Of a DNA stretch of 64,000 bases, positions 33,601 through 41,796 are shown piece by piece. The stretch lies in the NCBI GenBank assembly GCA_947627885.1, contig CANQXP010000006.1, positions 1 through 64,000 of the forward strand, given 5' to 3'. The notes below the pieces were generated by a model. That model did not search any database. It had not been told where the DNA came from and worked only from the letters and a program-made list of their open reading frames with translations. Source of the stretch: an uncultured Rikenella sp. GTDB taxonomy: Bacteria > Bacteroidota > Bacteroidia > Bacteroidales > Rikenellaceae. The translations under genes and the position numbers were made by a program. The first letter of the stretch is position 1; the number at the start of each line of letters is the position of its first letter.

Positions 33601-34092
33601 TCAGCGGCTTCCCGCCGCGATACGTTTGCATTTGCCCGACAGGTGCTCGATATCCAACCGGAGCACCACTGTGCGCGGGAACGACTTGCGCATGTAGCCG
33701 TCCGGCGCATCTTTCAGCTCCGGGTTGTACTTCGCCCTGAGCCGATACAGCGCGTCCCACCGCTCCGTATTGTCCCCCACGGCCGACAGCCTGCCGAACA
33801 GGTGCACCGATTCGTAAGCCGTCGTATACGGATAGACCCGCGTATCCCCCACCACGCAGAAGCTCACCCGGTCGTTCGCCGCTGCCGCCTCCAGCTTGTG
33901 CCCCTGCGGCGCACAGTGGAAATAGAGGCACCTTCGCTCCGGCACATACACATAGCTGATCGGAATCCCGTAGCCGTAGCCCTCCGGCGAGCACATCGCC
34001 AGGAAACCATACTCCCCCTTTTCCAGCAAATGCTCCGCCGCAGGAACGTCCAGCAGGCGATCCTGCCGCCGCACGGCCCTGAAACCGGTCAT
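33601..34092 (-). CDS. NimA-like pyridoxamine 5'-phosphate oxidase family protein
   Basis: A 163-residue flavin-binding split-barrel protein. MRxxDRLLD-like start (VRRQDRLLDVPAAEHLLEKG), GYGIPISYVYVPERR, YFHCAPQGHKLEAA and SFCVVGDT follow the pattern of Nim proteins, some of which reduce nitroimidazole drugs; most chromosomal relatives have unknown natural substrates, so resistance should not be assumed. Its ATG overlaps the stop of the preceding gene (ATGA), so it is the last gene of the YhcH/sulfatase operon. Confidence 0.82.
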   Translation of the reverse strand: MTGFRAVRRQDRLLDVPAAEHLLEKGEYGFLAMCSPEGYGYGIPISYVYVPERRCLYFHCAPQGHKLEAAAANDRVSFCVVGDTRVYPYTTAYESVHLFGRLSAVGDNTERWDALYRLRAKYNPELKDAPDGYMRKSFPRTVVLRLDIEHLSGKCKRIAAGSR

Positions 34093-34796
34093 AGCGAAGG
34101 TTTCTTTAAATCTTCACCCGTCAGTTCCCGAATCGGAACCGGTTCGCCGTTGTAGTATCGATCCAGGACTTCAAACAGGGCATCAGCTCTCCGGGCCACT
34201 ATAAACGCAGCGCGTCCGGTGACCGTCCCCTCGCCCGACTGCCAGAAAGCCACCGCCGAAGCGTAATCGCCGCCGTAGTCCAGCACCAGCAGCAAATCCT
34301 CCCGCCAGTCCTCAGGCTGCATATACGTCCGGTCGAACGACAGAACGGCGTTTGCAGCCAGATGAGTCATCCCCTCCTGCCCGTTCAGGACGGAGATCAG
34401 TACCCCCGGCGTCATCCGGTTTTTCAGTTTTTGCCGCAGGTCTTCGCGCTCTTCTGCCGTCAGCTGTTCGTCGTAGTAGAGCGTCTGCATCATAAATCCT
34501 TCGGCCAACTTGTCGCTGGAGAACTCCGCCACCCTCACCCGTTGCAGGGTGGAGTAGTCACCGGCCCCCATCTGTCGCATATAGTCCAGAATATCGGAGT
34601 CCGAAACGAACAGTCGCGGCGCTTTGTCGTCCACCGCCAGTTCCCGCATCCGGAGCGTCAGGTCCGCGGCCTCTTCGAGCCATCGGTTCTGCTCCGGATG
34701 GCGGAACGACGGGGCCTCCTGAGCGGCAACGTTGCCGCAGTAGAGTACCGCCAACCCTGCCCACAGAAGCAGGGCCGTTTTGAAGCTATTCTTCAT
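34089..34796 (-). CDS. Exported protein of unknown function
   Basis: About 235 residues with a signal peptide (LLLWAGLAVLYCGNVAAQEA). The mature part is mixed helical (ADLTLRMRELAVDDKAPRLF, LTAEEREDLRQKLKNRMTPG) and resembles small uncharacterised Bacteroidales proteins; I recognise no domain. The start MKNSFKTALL at 34796 lies just after the sulfatase stop; an ATG at 34823 would overlap the sulfatase by 14 bp. It lies between a sulfatase and a Nim-like gene. Confidence 0.65.
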   Translation of the reverse strand: MKNSFKTALLLWAGLAVLYCGNVAAQEAPSFRHPEQNRWLEEAADLTLRMRELAVDDKAPRLFVSDSDILDYMRQMGAGDYSTLQRVRVAEFSSDKLAEGFMMQTLYYDEQLTAEEREDLRQKLKNRMTPGVLISVLNGQEGMTHLAANAVLSFDRTYMQPEDWREDLLLVLDYGGDYASAVAFWQSGEGTVTGRAAFIVARRADALFEVLDRYYNGEPVPIRELTGEDLKKPSL

Positions 34797-34809
34797 GGTC
34801 TGAAAGGAG

Positions 34810-36393
34810 TTATTTCCGGTCATTCGTCTTGCGCACTCCTTCCAGCATGGCGGCCAGCTCGGCCACCTTCTCCGGGTACTGCGCCGCCAAGTTGTTCCGC
34901 TCGCCCATATCCTCGACGAGGTTATACAGTTGAGGCTCTTTCGAATTCCCCAGCTCGATATTCACATTGTTATCCTTCGCCGCCCCGTTGCTGGGTGCGA
35001 TGTACTTCCAGTCGTCCACCGTAATGGAGAGCGTTCCCGCATTCTCCACGATATACGCCCGGCCCTTCTTGCGATCCTTGCCCAGCCAGACTTCGAGGTG
35101 GTCGCGGCTGTCCGGCGCTTCGCCTTCCGACAGCTCCTGCCCCACCAGCGCCGCCAGCGAAGCGAACCAGTCCACCTGCGAAGCCGCCGCGTCGCTCACC
35201 TTGCCCGCCGGGATATGCTTCGGCCAGCGTGCAATGGCCGGAACGCGCGTCCCCGCCTCGAAAATACTATACTTACCCCCCCGGAAACGGCCCCACGGCT
35301 TGTGGTCACCCAAAAGCTCCACCGCCCGGTCCTGGTAGCCGTCGTCCACCACCGGGCCGTTGTCCGACGAGAGGATCACCAGCGTGTTGTCCGCGATCCC
35401 CAGCGAATCCAAGGCATCCAGCACCTTGCCCACCGACCAGTCGAATTGCAGGATGGCATCCCCGCGCGGCCCCATGCCGCTCTTGCCGACGAAGCGTTCG
35501 TGCGGCGAGCGCGGTACATGCACGTCATTCGTGCAGAAGTAGAGAAAGAACGGATCGTCTTTCTTCGCCTCCCGTTCAATGAACTGCACGGCACGGTTAG
35601 TAATGGTGTCCGCGATATTCTCGTCCACCCACAGCGCCGGGCCCCCGCCCGTCATATAGCCGATGCGGCCGATGCCGTTCACGATGGCCATGTCGTGCCC
35701 GTGGCTGGCCTTCATCTTCAGCAGCTCCGGGTTCCTGCGTCCCGTCGGCTCGCCCGGGAAAGGCTTGCTGTAGCTTACGCGGATCGAGTCCTCCGGATGG
35801 TTTTCGAGGTCGAGCCCCACCACCTTGCCGTTCTCGATATAGACGCACGGCACGCGGTCGGCCGTCGCCGCCATGATATAAGAGTAGTCGAACCCGATGT
35901 CTTTCAGGCCCGGCGTCACGACCCCGTTCCAGTCCTGCTGCCCGGCCTTGTCGCCGAGGCCGAGGTGCCATTTGCCGATGGCCGCCGTCGTGTAGCCCGC
36001 CCGCTGCATCATCTCCGGCAGGGTCTGATGCTGCGGGGTCACGATCATGGCCGCGTCGCCCGGGGCGATGCCCGTCCCCGGCCGCCGCCACGCGTATTCG
36101 CCCGTCAGGATGCTGTACCGCGCCGGCGTACTGGTGGCCGCTGTGGCATGCGCGTTGGCGAACCGCACCCCCTGCGCGGCCAACCGGTCGACATTCGGTG
36201 TGGCGATGGTATTGAAGGAACCGTTGCAGGCGATGTCCCCGAAGCCGAGGTCGTCGGCCAGGATAATCACCACGTTCGGTTTGGCGGGATTGGTTTTTGC
36301 TTTGGTCTTGGAGGCCGGCGATGCGGCCTGCGTTCCGGCGGTGCACAAGGCGAGCGAGGCCAGCAGGCTCAGGTTCAGTTTCTGGGTGTTCAT
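34810..36393 (-). CDS. Secreted S-type sulfatase (arylsulfatase family)
   Basis: A 527-residue periplasmic sulfatase with signal peptide (LALCTAGTQAA). Metal ligands ADD (47-48) and the active-site motif S88-T-P-A-R (ATSTPARYSILTGEY) are clear; the modified residue is serine, so activity needs an anaerobic radical-SAM sulfatase-maturating enzyme, not seen in this window. IGKWHLGLG and SSDNGPVVDDG complete the family pattern. Substrate could be a sulfated host glycan; the operon also has a YhcH-like protein, and a GH89 gene (heparan/mucin-type linkage) is 2.5 kb away. Confidence 0.93.
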   Translation of the reverse strand: MNTQKLNLSLLASLALCTAGTQAASPASKTKAKTNPAKPNVVIILADDLGFGDIACNGSFNTIATPNVDRLAAQGVRFANAHATAATSTPARYSILTGEYAWRRPGTGIAPGDAAMIVTPQHQTLPEMMQRAGYTTAAIGKWHLGLGDKAGQQDWNGVVTPGLKDIGFDYSYIMAATADRVPCVYIENGKVVGLDLENHPEDSIRVSYSKPFPGEPTGRRNPELLKMKASHGHDMAIVNGIGRIGYMTGGGPALWVDENIADTITNRAVQFIEREAKKDDPFFLYFCTNDVHVPRSPHERFVGKSGMGPRGDAILQFDWSVGKVLDALDSLGIADNTLVILSSDNGPVVDDGYQDRAVELLGDHKPWGRFRGGKYSIFEAGTRVPAIARWPKHIPAGKVSDAAASQVDWFASLAALVGQELSEGEAPDSRDHLEVWLGKDRKKGRAYIVENAGTLSITVDDWKYIAPSNGAAKDNNVNIELGNSKEPQLYNLVEDMGERNNLAAQYPEKVAELAAMLEGVRKTNDRK

Positions 36394-36419
36394 TATTGTA
36401 CGGGGTTAGCAGTTATGGT

Positions 36420-36899
36420 TTATTTCGCGTCGACTTTGACCTTGACGATGGCTTTGCGGGTTCCGCCGCTGACGCCTTCGGGGCGGATCAGCGGCGCGTG
36501 TGCGTCTTCCGGGAAGAAGATGACGAACTCGCCCGGCAGCGCCGTCACCGTGCTGGTCGGCAGGTCGTTATAGAGGATGAAATCGTTCTCCGGGTCGAAC
36601 CGGCCGCGCGGCTCGGTGCAGGCGGCGCGCTGGGCCCAGCCGAAGTTCTCGGTGCCGGAGATCATCACCTGCAGGTCGATGTACCGGTCGTGTGCTTCGA
36701 GGGCGGCCTCTTCGGGACGTTTGAGCTGGTTGTCGCCGACGATGACGAAAAGGTCGTCGCCCTGGATGGCGTGCCTACCGTTGGAGGTGGGGTCGGCAAA
36801 TAGGTCGAGGTGGCTGTCGATGTATTCGAACGCTTTGCGGAAGAGGGGATGCAGGCTGTAGTATTTCGCGGCGCCGCTCCCCAGCGAATCGTGTACCAT
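36420..36899 (-). CDS. YhcH/YjgK/YiaL family protein
   Basis: A 159-residue cupin-like protein of the family that includes E. coli YhcH (sialic-acid operon) and the EbgC beta-galactosidase subunit. Motifs: HAIQGDDLFVIVG, EAHDRYIDLQVMISG and EFVIFFPEDAHAP with metal-type His/Glu residues. Such proteins are thought to act on sugar anomers. The start MVHDSLGSG at 36899 lies 27 bp after a full promoter; the longer frame crosses the promoter. First gene of the operon with the sulfatase. Confidence 0.88.
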   Translation of the reverse strand: MVHDSLGSGAAKYYSLHPLFRKAFEYIDSHLDLFADPTSNGRHAIQGDDLFVIVGDNQLKRPEEAALEAHDRYIDLQVMISGTENFGWAQRAACTEPRGRFDPENDFILYNDLPTSTVTALPGEFVIFFPEDAHAPLIRPEGVSGGTRKAIVKVKVDAK

Positions 36900-36926
36900 G
36901 GTTCGGGTAGTTTGAGTTAGAAATAA

Positions 36927-36958
36927 CAAATATAGGGATTTTTCGCAGGGAGTCCCAA
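36927..36958 (-). promoter_or_regulatory. Promoter of the yhcH-sulfatase operon
   Basis: On the minus strand TTG (36958-36956), a 21-bp spacer and a perfect TATATTTG (36934-36927). Confidence 0.8.
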
Positions 36959-36964
36959 ACAAAA

Positions 36965-37165
36965 GGCGGAAAGACAGGCTCCGCTTCGCTTGCCTTTCTT
37001 CGCGCCTGCGGCGTGCGGTGACTTCGGGATTCCTCCCAAACGTTTCCCCTTCGGGAATTTTTTTTGTTTATGCTTACCGCTCCGTATAAATCCGGGCGGT
37101 AGCATAAACAAAAAACGCAATCACTGAAAGTGATTGCGTTTGGGAGGAATCCCGGTCGGGGTGAG
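36965..37165 (-). repeat. Palindromic cassette A (second unit downstream of tRNA-Pro)
   Basis: Read on the minus strand it starts with AATCCTCTCACCCCGACC, a copy of the tRNA-Pro 3' end. Then come an 18-bp perfect outer stem (37137-37154 with 37025-37042), a 12-bp hairpin AACGCAATCACT/AGTGATTGCGTT with T run, a 15-bp T/A stem (37060-37074 with 37101-37115), and the tail GAAGTCACCGCACGCCGCAG followed by GCGCGAAGAAAGGCAAGC. Same layout as cassette B with unrelated stem sequences. Confidence 0.85.
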
Positions 37166-37345
37166 AGGATTGGCTTCGCTTCGCTTGCCTTTCTTCACGC
37201 CTGCGGCGGGCATGACTTCAGAAATTCCAGCAATCTGTTATAGACTTTTTATTTGTTTCCATGAGCCTTTCGCGCAAGCGCGCTGTCCCATGGAAGCAAA
37301 TAAAAAGGCATCCATATACATGGATGCCTGCTGGAAATTTCTGGT
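37166..37345 (-). repeat. Palindromic cassette B (first unit downstream of tRNA-Pro)
   Basis: Starts at the tRNA-Pro 3' end. It has outer stem AGAAATTTCCAGCA (37342-37329) with TGCTGGAATTTCT (37232-37220, one bulge), terminator hairpin AGGCATCCAT/ATGGATGCCT followed by T5, an 18-bp stem TTTTTATTTGYTTCCATG (37289-37306 with 37246-37263), an inner AGCGCGCTTGCGCG hairpin, and the tail GAAGTCATGCCCGCCGCAGG. Offset to cassette A is 189 bp. Confidence 0.85.
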
Positions 37346-37419
37346 CGGGGTGAGAAGATTCGAACTTCCGACCTCCACGTCCCGAACGTGGCGCGCTAAC
37401 CGGACTGTGCTACACCCCG
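37342..37419 (-). tRNA. tRNA-Pro (anticodon CGG), CCA end encoded
   Basis: A 75-nt cloverleaf: acceptor CGGGGTG/CACCCCG, D arm GCAC/GCGC, anticodon stem CCACG-TTCGGGA-CGTGG, T arm GGAAG-TTCGAAT-CTTCT, discriminator A, followed by CCA (37344-37342). The CCA may be chance, since only tRNA-Trp also has one here. Confidence 0.95.
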
Positions 37420-37432
37420 AAAATTCCGAGTG

Positions 37433-37464
37433 CAAATATACGGCAATTATCCTTAGAATTACAA
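37433..37464 (-). promoter_or_regulatory. Promoter of tRNA-Pro
   Basis: On the minus strand TTG (37464-37462), a 21-bp spacer and a perfect TATATTTG (37440-37433), 13 bp before the tRNA. Confidence 0.82.
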
Positions 37465-37601
37465 ACGTTCGGATAAATTTTTGTGAAAAAGTTTCCCTCC
37501 CTTTCCGGAGGAGAGACAGCGGAATAATTCAACGGCCTATTTCCCAACGCTTTAAAATAGGGCTGCAAAGAGAGGATAATCGCCGCCGAACGAATCCTGC
37601 G

Positions 37602-38111
37602 CTACTTATACTGTTCGACAGCCGCGACGAATGCCGCCGGGTCGTCGCAGCTCACCACATACTGCTCCTCGTAAATATCCTCGATCAGCACGAAATTGCG
37701 CCACTGCGAAGCGCAGAGCCTGAACACCTTCCGCTCCTTCAGGTTGAAATAGTAGCCGTAATAGCCCCCGATCCCGTAGATTCCCCACACCGGGAAACAG
37801 TATTTCATCTGTCCCCGCTCGATAAACCGGATATAGCGAATGTCCCGTATGGGGATCTTGACCAGCTCCATCACGCAATGGATCTCTACCGAGTGCGGCG
37901 AAACCCGCATAAAGCGCGGGATGGAGAGCGCCGCCAAGAGCAGGAGCGCCACGATCACCGTCGTGAACCACGCCGGCAGATAGCTGCCCCCCGAAGAGTA
38001 GAACAGCCAACCCACACCCCCCGCGATCACCAGCAGGGCGATCGTCGTCAGCCATTGGGCCCGTTTGTCTATCCGGAACCGGAATTTCCCCTCCCCAGTC
38101 GCCTGTTCCAT
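37602..38111 (-). CDS. Membrane protein with bacterial PH-like domain
   Basis: A 169-residue protein with two N-terminal transmembrane helices (WLTTIALLVIAGGVGWLFY, WFTTVIVALLLLAALSI) and a cytosolic bacterial pleckstrin-homology-like domain (SVEIHCVMELVKIPIRDIRY, GIGGYYGYYFNLKERKVFRL). Function unknown. It begins 3 bp after the tatD stop and is the last gene of the SRPBCC/GH89/TatD run. Confidence 0.75.
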   Translation of the reverse strand: MEQATGEGKFRFRIDKRAQWLTTIALLVIAGGVGWLFYSSGGSYLPAWFTTVIVALLLLAALSIPRFMRVSPHSVEIHCVMELVKIPIRDIRYIRFIERGQMKYCFPVWGIYGIGGYYGYYFNLKERKVFRLCASQWRNFVLIEDIYEEQYVVSCDDPAAFVAAVEQYK

Positions 38112-38114
38112 AGG

Positions 38115-38954
38115 TCAGAAGAAAATGCTTTGCGCCCGCACGGTGGTCGCCCGCATCACCTCTTCGACCGGAATGCCTTTGATCTCCGCGATTTTGGCCG
38201 CGATCACCGGGATATGCGCGCTCTCGTTCCGCGTACCCCGAAACGGCACCGGTGTCAGGTACGGCGCGTCCGTCTCCAGCACGATGTCCTCGATCGGGAT
38301 CTGTTCGACCACCTTGACCATCGAAGAGTTCTTGTAGGTGATGAACCCGCCGATCCCCACCGCGAAATCGCCCAGCTCCTTGATATGGCCGTAGTCCTTC
38401 ATCGTTCCCTGGAAACTGTGAAACACTCCCCGGATCTGGCCGTGCAGCGGCTCCAGCAGCGGGAATATCTCGTTCCAGGCGTCCCGCACATGCAGGATCA
38501 GCGGCAGGTCGTGCTCGATGGCCAGCTGCATCTGGATCACCAGCGCCTGGCACTGTTCGGTGAGCGAGCTGGTGCTCCAGTGCAGGTCCAGTCCCACCTC
38601 GCCGATCGCGCACCACTCCACCGGCCTCTCCCTGAGCAGGTTGCGCACGATCTGCAACTCATCCCGCCATTTGGTGTTCTCGTTGACCGACGTGGGGTGC
38701 ATCCCGATGGCCGCGCGGCACACATCCGGGTATTGCAGCGCCGTGTCGATCATCGCCCGGTGGCTGCGCGAGTCCACGGCCGGCAGGACGATCTTCCTGA
38801 CCCCGGCGGCTACGGCACGGGCGACCGTTTCCGTCCGGTCGGCGTCGAAATCGGCGTCGAAAATATGGGCGTGCGTATCCACATAGTAAACCTCGCCGTA
38901 AGGCTGACCCTCCGGGGCGGCTACATTTTGAGAAGTCTGTTGTAAACTTTCCAT
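38115..38954 (-). CDS. TatD-family metal-dependent hydrolase
   Basis: A 279-residue TIM-barrel hydrolase; relatives are DNases or D-aminoacyl-tRNA deacylases. Metal-binding motifs are VDTHAHIFD (HxH), GEVGLDLHW (Glu), LILHVRDAW (His), FHSFQGT (His) and LETDAPYLTP (Asp). The N-terminus is about 20 residues longer than usual; the ATG at 38954 overlaps the end of the GH89 gene by 34 bp and no later ATG would keep the THAHIFD motif, so the overlap is real. Confidence 0.92.
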   Translation of the reverse strand: MESLQQTSQNVAAPEGQPYGEVYYVDTHAHIFDADFDADRTETVARAVAAGVRKIVLPAVDSRSHRAMIDTALQYPDVCRAAIGMHPTSVNENTKWRDELQIVRNLLRERPVEWCAIGEVGLDLHWSTSSLTEQCQALVIQMQLAIEHDLPLILHVRDAWNEIFPLLEPLHGQIRGVFHSFQGTMKDYGHIKELGDFAVGIGGFITYKNSSMVKVVEQIPIEDIVLETDAPYLTPVPFRGTRNESAHIPVIAAKIAEIKGIPVEEVMRATTVRAQSIFF

Positions 38955-41107
38955 GCCATATCTATCGTGTTAGTCTCGGCGTCGATCGAGTAGGGCTGCG
39001 TCCCCGCCGCCCATTCCGCCTCCATCGGATAAAAATCCGGAGGCGGAAGCTCCCCGTCGTTCAGCGCATCGAAAAAGGTTTTCCATCTCGGATAGTAGAA
39101 ATCGCGCAGCATCCCCGCCCACTCCCGGTGGGCATAGTCGTGCAGCCCCCCCACATTAGCCGCGTGCCGGTTCCCCCAGGTGGTCAGCAGCGTGCGCGCG
39201 TTCCAGCGGTAATAGTCTTGTTCCGCCCGGTACCGGCTCCACCGCATCGAGGCTTCGATCCAGGGCCCCACCATGAACTCCGGCCGGGAACTCAAAAGGC
39301 TGTCTTGTAACAGGATAAGTCCTAAGAAGTTATCGGAGAGCTTCCGGAACCGGTCGCGCTCGTTTTTATCGAATGCCGTTTCGATCTCTTTGAGCAAACC
39401 GTTGGCCTTGTCCGCCACCGCCTGTCGCGCCACATCGACCAGGTCATACTCGAAATTGTTGCATCCCCGGTACTTGTCCGCCACCTCCAGCAGCAGCCCC
39501 AGCGCCCGCTCCGTCTCCTTCGCGTCGTAGGCCAGTTCCGACGAGCCCCACGAAGAGACCCGCTCGACCCGCAGCGCCGGCCGGGCGCAGAGCACCGATT
39601 CCGTCGTCCCCTCCTGCACGCTCGTGTATGGCGGGTCGTAAACCGTGTTGGCCAATATTTTCCAGGCGTCCACCGCCTGCGGCAGCGTCCGGCCGTACCT
39701 CGCCAGCACGTAATCCTCCACCCACCGGATCCGGTCGAACTTCTCCGGCCGCCACGGCAGCTCGTACAGCAGCTCGAACATGATCGGATTGTTCTCGATC
39801 CCCTCCGGCGTGGTGCCCACCCCTTTCAGGAATCGGGCATTGCCGTCGCGCTGGCTCCGGGCCAGGTAGTAGCCGTCTATCACCCGCTGCATCTTGCCGT
39901 ACATCCCCACGTTGCCCCCGAAGTTCAGCAGCATGCAATAGACCCAGTCGTGCCGCCCGTACCCGTTTTCCCGGCGCCACGGCGACTGCGGGTCGCCCCA
40001 CATGGGCCGCGACTCGCTGAACAGGTCCAGCACCAGCACATCCCCTCCCGGCAAATCCTGTATCATCTCCGGATGCGGGCAGCTCTGCCACGCCTGCGCC
40101 ACCCACACCGCGCCCGGATTGGCCCGCTTCATGGCATTATAGATGGCCGCCCCCGCCGCCGGAAGATCCACACCGTTGGTGGAGCCCCCCTCGTGGAACG
40201 GGTCGATGGCGAAATACTTGGCATCTTCCCCGTACAAGGCTTTCAGGTTCTTATAATAGGTGTCCGCGATCCGGCCGAACATCGGGTCCGTCGGCAGGAG
40301 GAATCCCGGCCGCTGGTAACCGCACCACAGGCCCGGGTCCTGCACCTGCGTCAGTCCGAGCTTGCGCCACATGGCCGTGTCGTTGGGCACCATCCCCCCG
40401 TAGCCCGCAAAAACGGGTTGTATGCCCCACTCCCGGTACCGCTCCACGATTTTTTGTTCCAGTTCCGCCTGTTTGTCATACCAGTCCGCCGGGTTCGGCC
40501 CCCCCCACGCTTCGAGGTTGTTCATCAGCCACCACGCCTGGTGCGCCGGCCCGGCGATGAAGTCGTCGATCTGCGCCTTGTCGAACCCCAGCTCCAGCAG
40601 GGTGTTCCGCCACACCGTCGCGGCCCCGGTCAGGGACAACGGCAGGTTGATCCCATGCAATGCCATCCAGTCGATCTCGCGCTCCCAGCGTTCCCAGTCC
40701 CAGAAGGCGGTGGAGTAGGAGAAGGTGCAGTAATTCATGTAGTACCGCACCAGCATATCGGTGGTGTGCCGCTCCGCGGCCTTGGGTTTCGGGAATTTGA
40801 GGTTGCTGAGCCGCGGGTGGGGATTGTTCCACGCCACCTGCACCCCCGCGTAGTACTTGAGGTACCAGTTCAGCCCCGCCGCCACGGAAATGTAGTTATT
40901 TCCCCGCACCACGATCTTGCTCCCTTTGGAGTCCAGTTCGAAGAAGTCGTCCGGCGACTGTTGCTCGGCGAGTTCGAAGATAAAGCGGGAGCTTTGCCCC
41001 GGCTGCAACCGCTCCACCAATGCCGCCACAGGGTTGTCGGCCTTGCCGAAAGCCGCGAGGGGGGCTCCGATGATGAGCAGCAGAAGTGTGGAAAGGATGC
41101 GGCGCAT
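38921..41107 (-). CDS. Alpha-N-acetylglucosaminidase (GH89)
   Basis: A 728-residue secreted hydrolase of the NAGLU family, which removes terminal alpha-linked GlcNAc, as in heparan sulfate or gastric mucin. The signal peptide ends near GAPLAAFG. The N-terminal small domain (NYISVAAGLNWYLKYYAGVQ) precedes the catalytic barrel with WERWEREIDWMALHGINLPL, FAIDPFHEGGSTNGVDL and the LYELPWRPEKFD region; a helical C-terminal domain follows (DLVDVARQAVADKANGLLKE). Length fits bacterial GH89. It is 23 bp after the SRPBCC gene. Confidence 0.94.
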   Translation of the reverse strand: MRRILSTLLLLIIGAPLAAFGKADNPVAALVERLQPGQSSRFIFELAEQQSPDDFFELDSKGSKIVVRGNNYISVAAGLNWYLKYYAGVQVAWNNPHPRLSNLKFPKPKAAERHTTDMLVRYYMNYCTFSYSTAFWDWERWEREIDWMALHGINLPLSLTGAATVWRNTLLELGFDKAQIDDFIAGPAHQAWWLMNNLEAWGGPNPADWYDKQAELEQKIVERYREWGIQPVFAGYGGMVPNDTAMWRKLGLTQVQDPGLWCGYQRPGFLLPTDPMFGRIADTYYKNLKALYGEDAKYFAIDPFHEGGSTNGVDLPAAGAAIYNAMKRANPGAVWVAQAWQSCPHPEMIQDLPGGDVLVLDLFSESRPMWGDPQSPWRRENGYGRHDWVYCMLLNFGGNVGMYGKMQRVIDGYYLARSQRDGNARFLKGVGTTPEGIENNPIMFELLYELPWRPEKFDRIRWVEDYVLARYGRTLPQAVDAWKILANTVYDPPYTSVQEGTTESVLCARPALRVERVSSWGSSELAYDAKETERALGLLLEVADKYRGCNNFEYDLVDVARQAVADKANGLLKEIETAFDKNERDRFRKLSDNFLGLILLQDSLLSSRPEFMVGPWIEASMRWSRYRAEQDYYRWNARTLLTTWGNRHAANVGGLHDYAHREWAGMLRDFYYPRWKTFFDALNDGELPPPDFYPMEAEWAAGTQPYSIDAETNTIDMAWKVYNRLLKM

Positions 41108-41130
41108 AGTACTCCGGGGTATAAAAAGAC

Positions 41131-41571
41131 TTAGAATTTGGCGTTATTGAAAGCCAGTGCGATCTGCTCGGCGATAGAGTCCACGGCTTCCTGCATCTTG
41201 TTGCCCACGAACATTTTCATCATCGGGTTGAGCTCGATGTCGAGCACGATGCGCATATGGGTGTGCGGCGCGGCCGTCCCGCCCGCGGTGTCCGCCGTGG
41301 TGTCTTTCATCTGGGCCCAGAAGGTGAACGGTATGGGCATGCCTCCCGCACTTTCGTCCGCGCACACTTTGATGAGCTTGTTCGGCTCCCGCTCGGCCAT
41401 CTTCAGCCCCACGGTGAACCCTTTGGCTTTGAAACGGCAGGTCTCTTCGGTGGCCTCCCATCCTTCGACTTTATCGGCGAGGATCGGGGTGAAGTTCTCG
41501 AAACTGGAGAGCGCCCGGAAGATCGTCTCGTCGGGCCGGGCGATATGTACTTGCTTGCTGGTGTATTTCAT
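41131..41571 (-). CDS. SRPBCC (START-like) family protein
   Basis: A 146-residue helix-grip protein (YTSKQVHIARPDETIFRALS ... SSFENFTPILADKVEGWEA ... AEREPNKLIKVCADE ... KMFVGNKMQEAVDSIAEQIA). Family members bind hydrophobic ligands; no specific role can be given. First gene of the operon with GH89, tatD and the PH-domain protein, an association without an obvious functional link. Confidence 0.8.
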   Translation of the reverse strand: MKYTSKQVHIARPDETIFRALSSFENFTPILADKVEGWEATEETCRFKAKGFTVGLKMAEREPNKLIKVCADESAGGMPIPFTFWAQMKDTTADTAGGTAAPHTHMRIVLDIELNPMMKMFVGNKMQEAVDSIAEQIALAFNNAKF

Positions 41572-41636
41572 GGTGTTTTTAATAGTTCGTTTATATTTAG
41601 TTTGTGCTGCTGGCTATGAGGCTAAAAGCAGACAGC

Positions 41637-41745
41637 TCAGTTCCCGCGTCAGCGGCCGGCCCGGAGCCACCCCCGGCGGAGGGCCGCAATATTCGCGACG
41701 CTCATTTGCGTCTCCGCTGGCTCCGGCCCGAAACTGCCAAAGCTA
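41637..41745. repeat. GC-module repeat fragment
   Basis: CCCGCGTCAGCGGCCGGCCC, GGAGCCACCCCCGGCGGAGG, GCCGCAATATTCGCGACGC and TCTCCGCTGGCTCCGGCC: the same module as 13.87, 25.6 and 58.6 kb, but its central CTGCGCTGCGC is replaced by ATATTCGCGACGC. It lies between the SRPBCC gene and pyrE. Confidence 0.65.
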
Positions 41746-41796
41746 CTCTACGACAAAATAAAACGAACGATTGATCGGGAAGTTGTATTGCCGGGG

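Noticed and set aside
33601..34092. Nitroimidazole resistance gene
   Set aside because: Nim-like family membership is visible, but most chromosomal members are not resistance genes; called only by family.
36965..37345. Integrated mobile element at tRNA-Pro with classic att sites
   Set aside because: The copied tRNA end and tandem layout resemble att duplication, but the units are only ~189 bp and no integrase is present; kept as a repeat finding instead.
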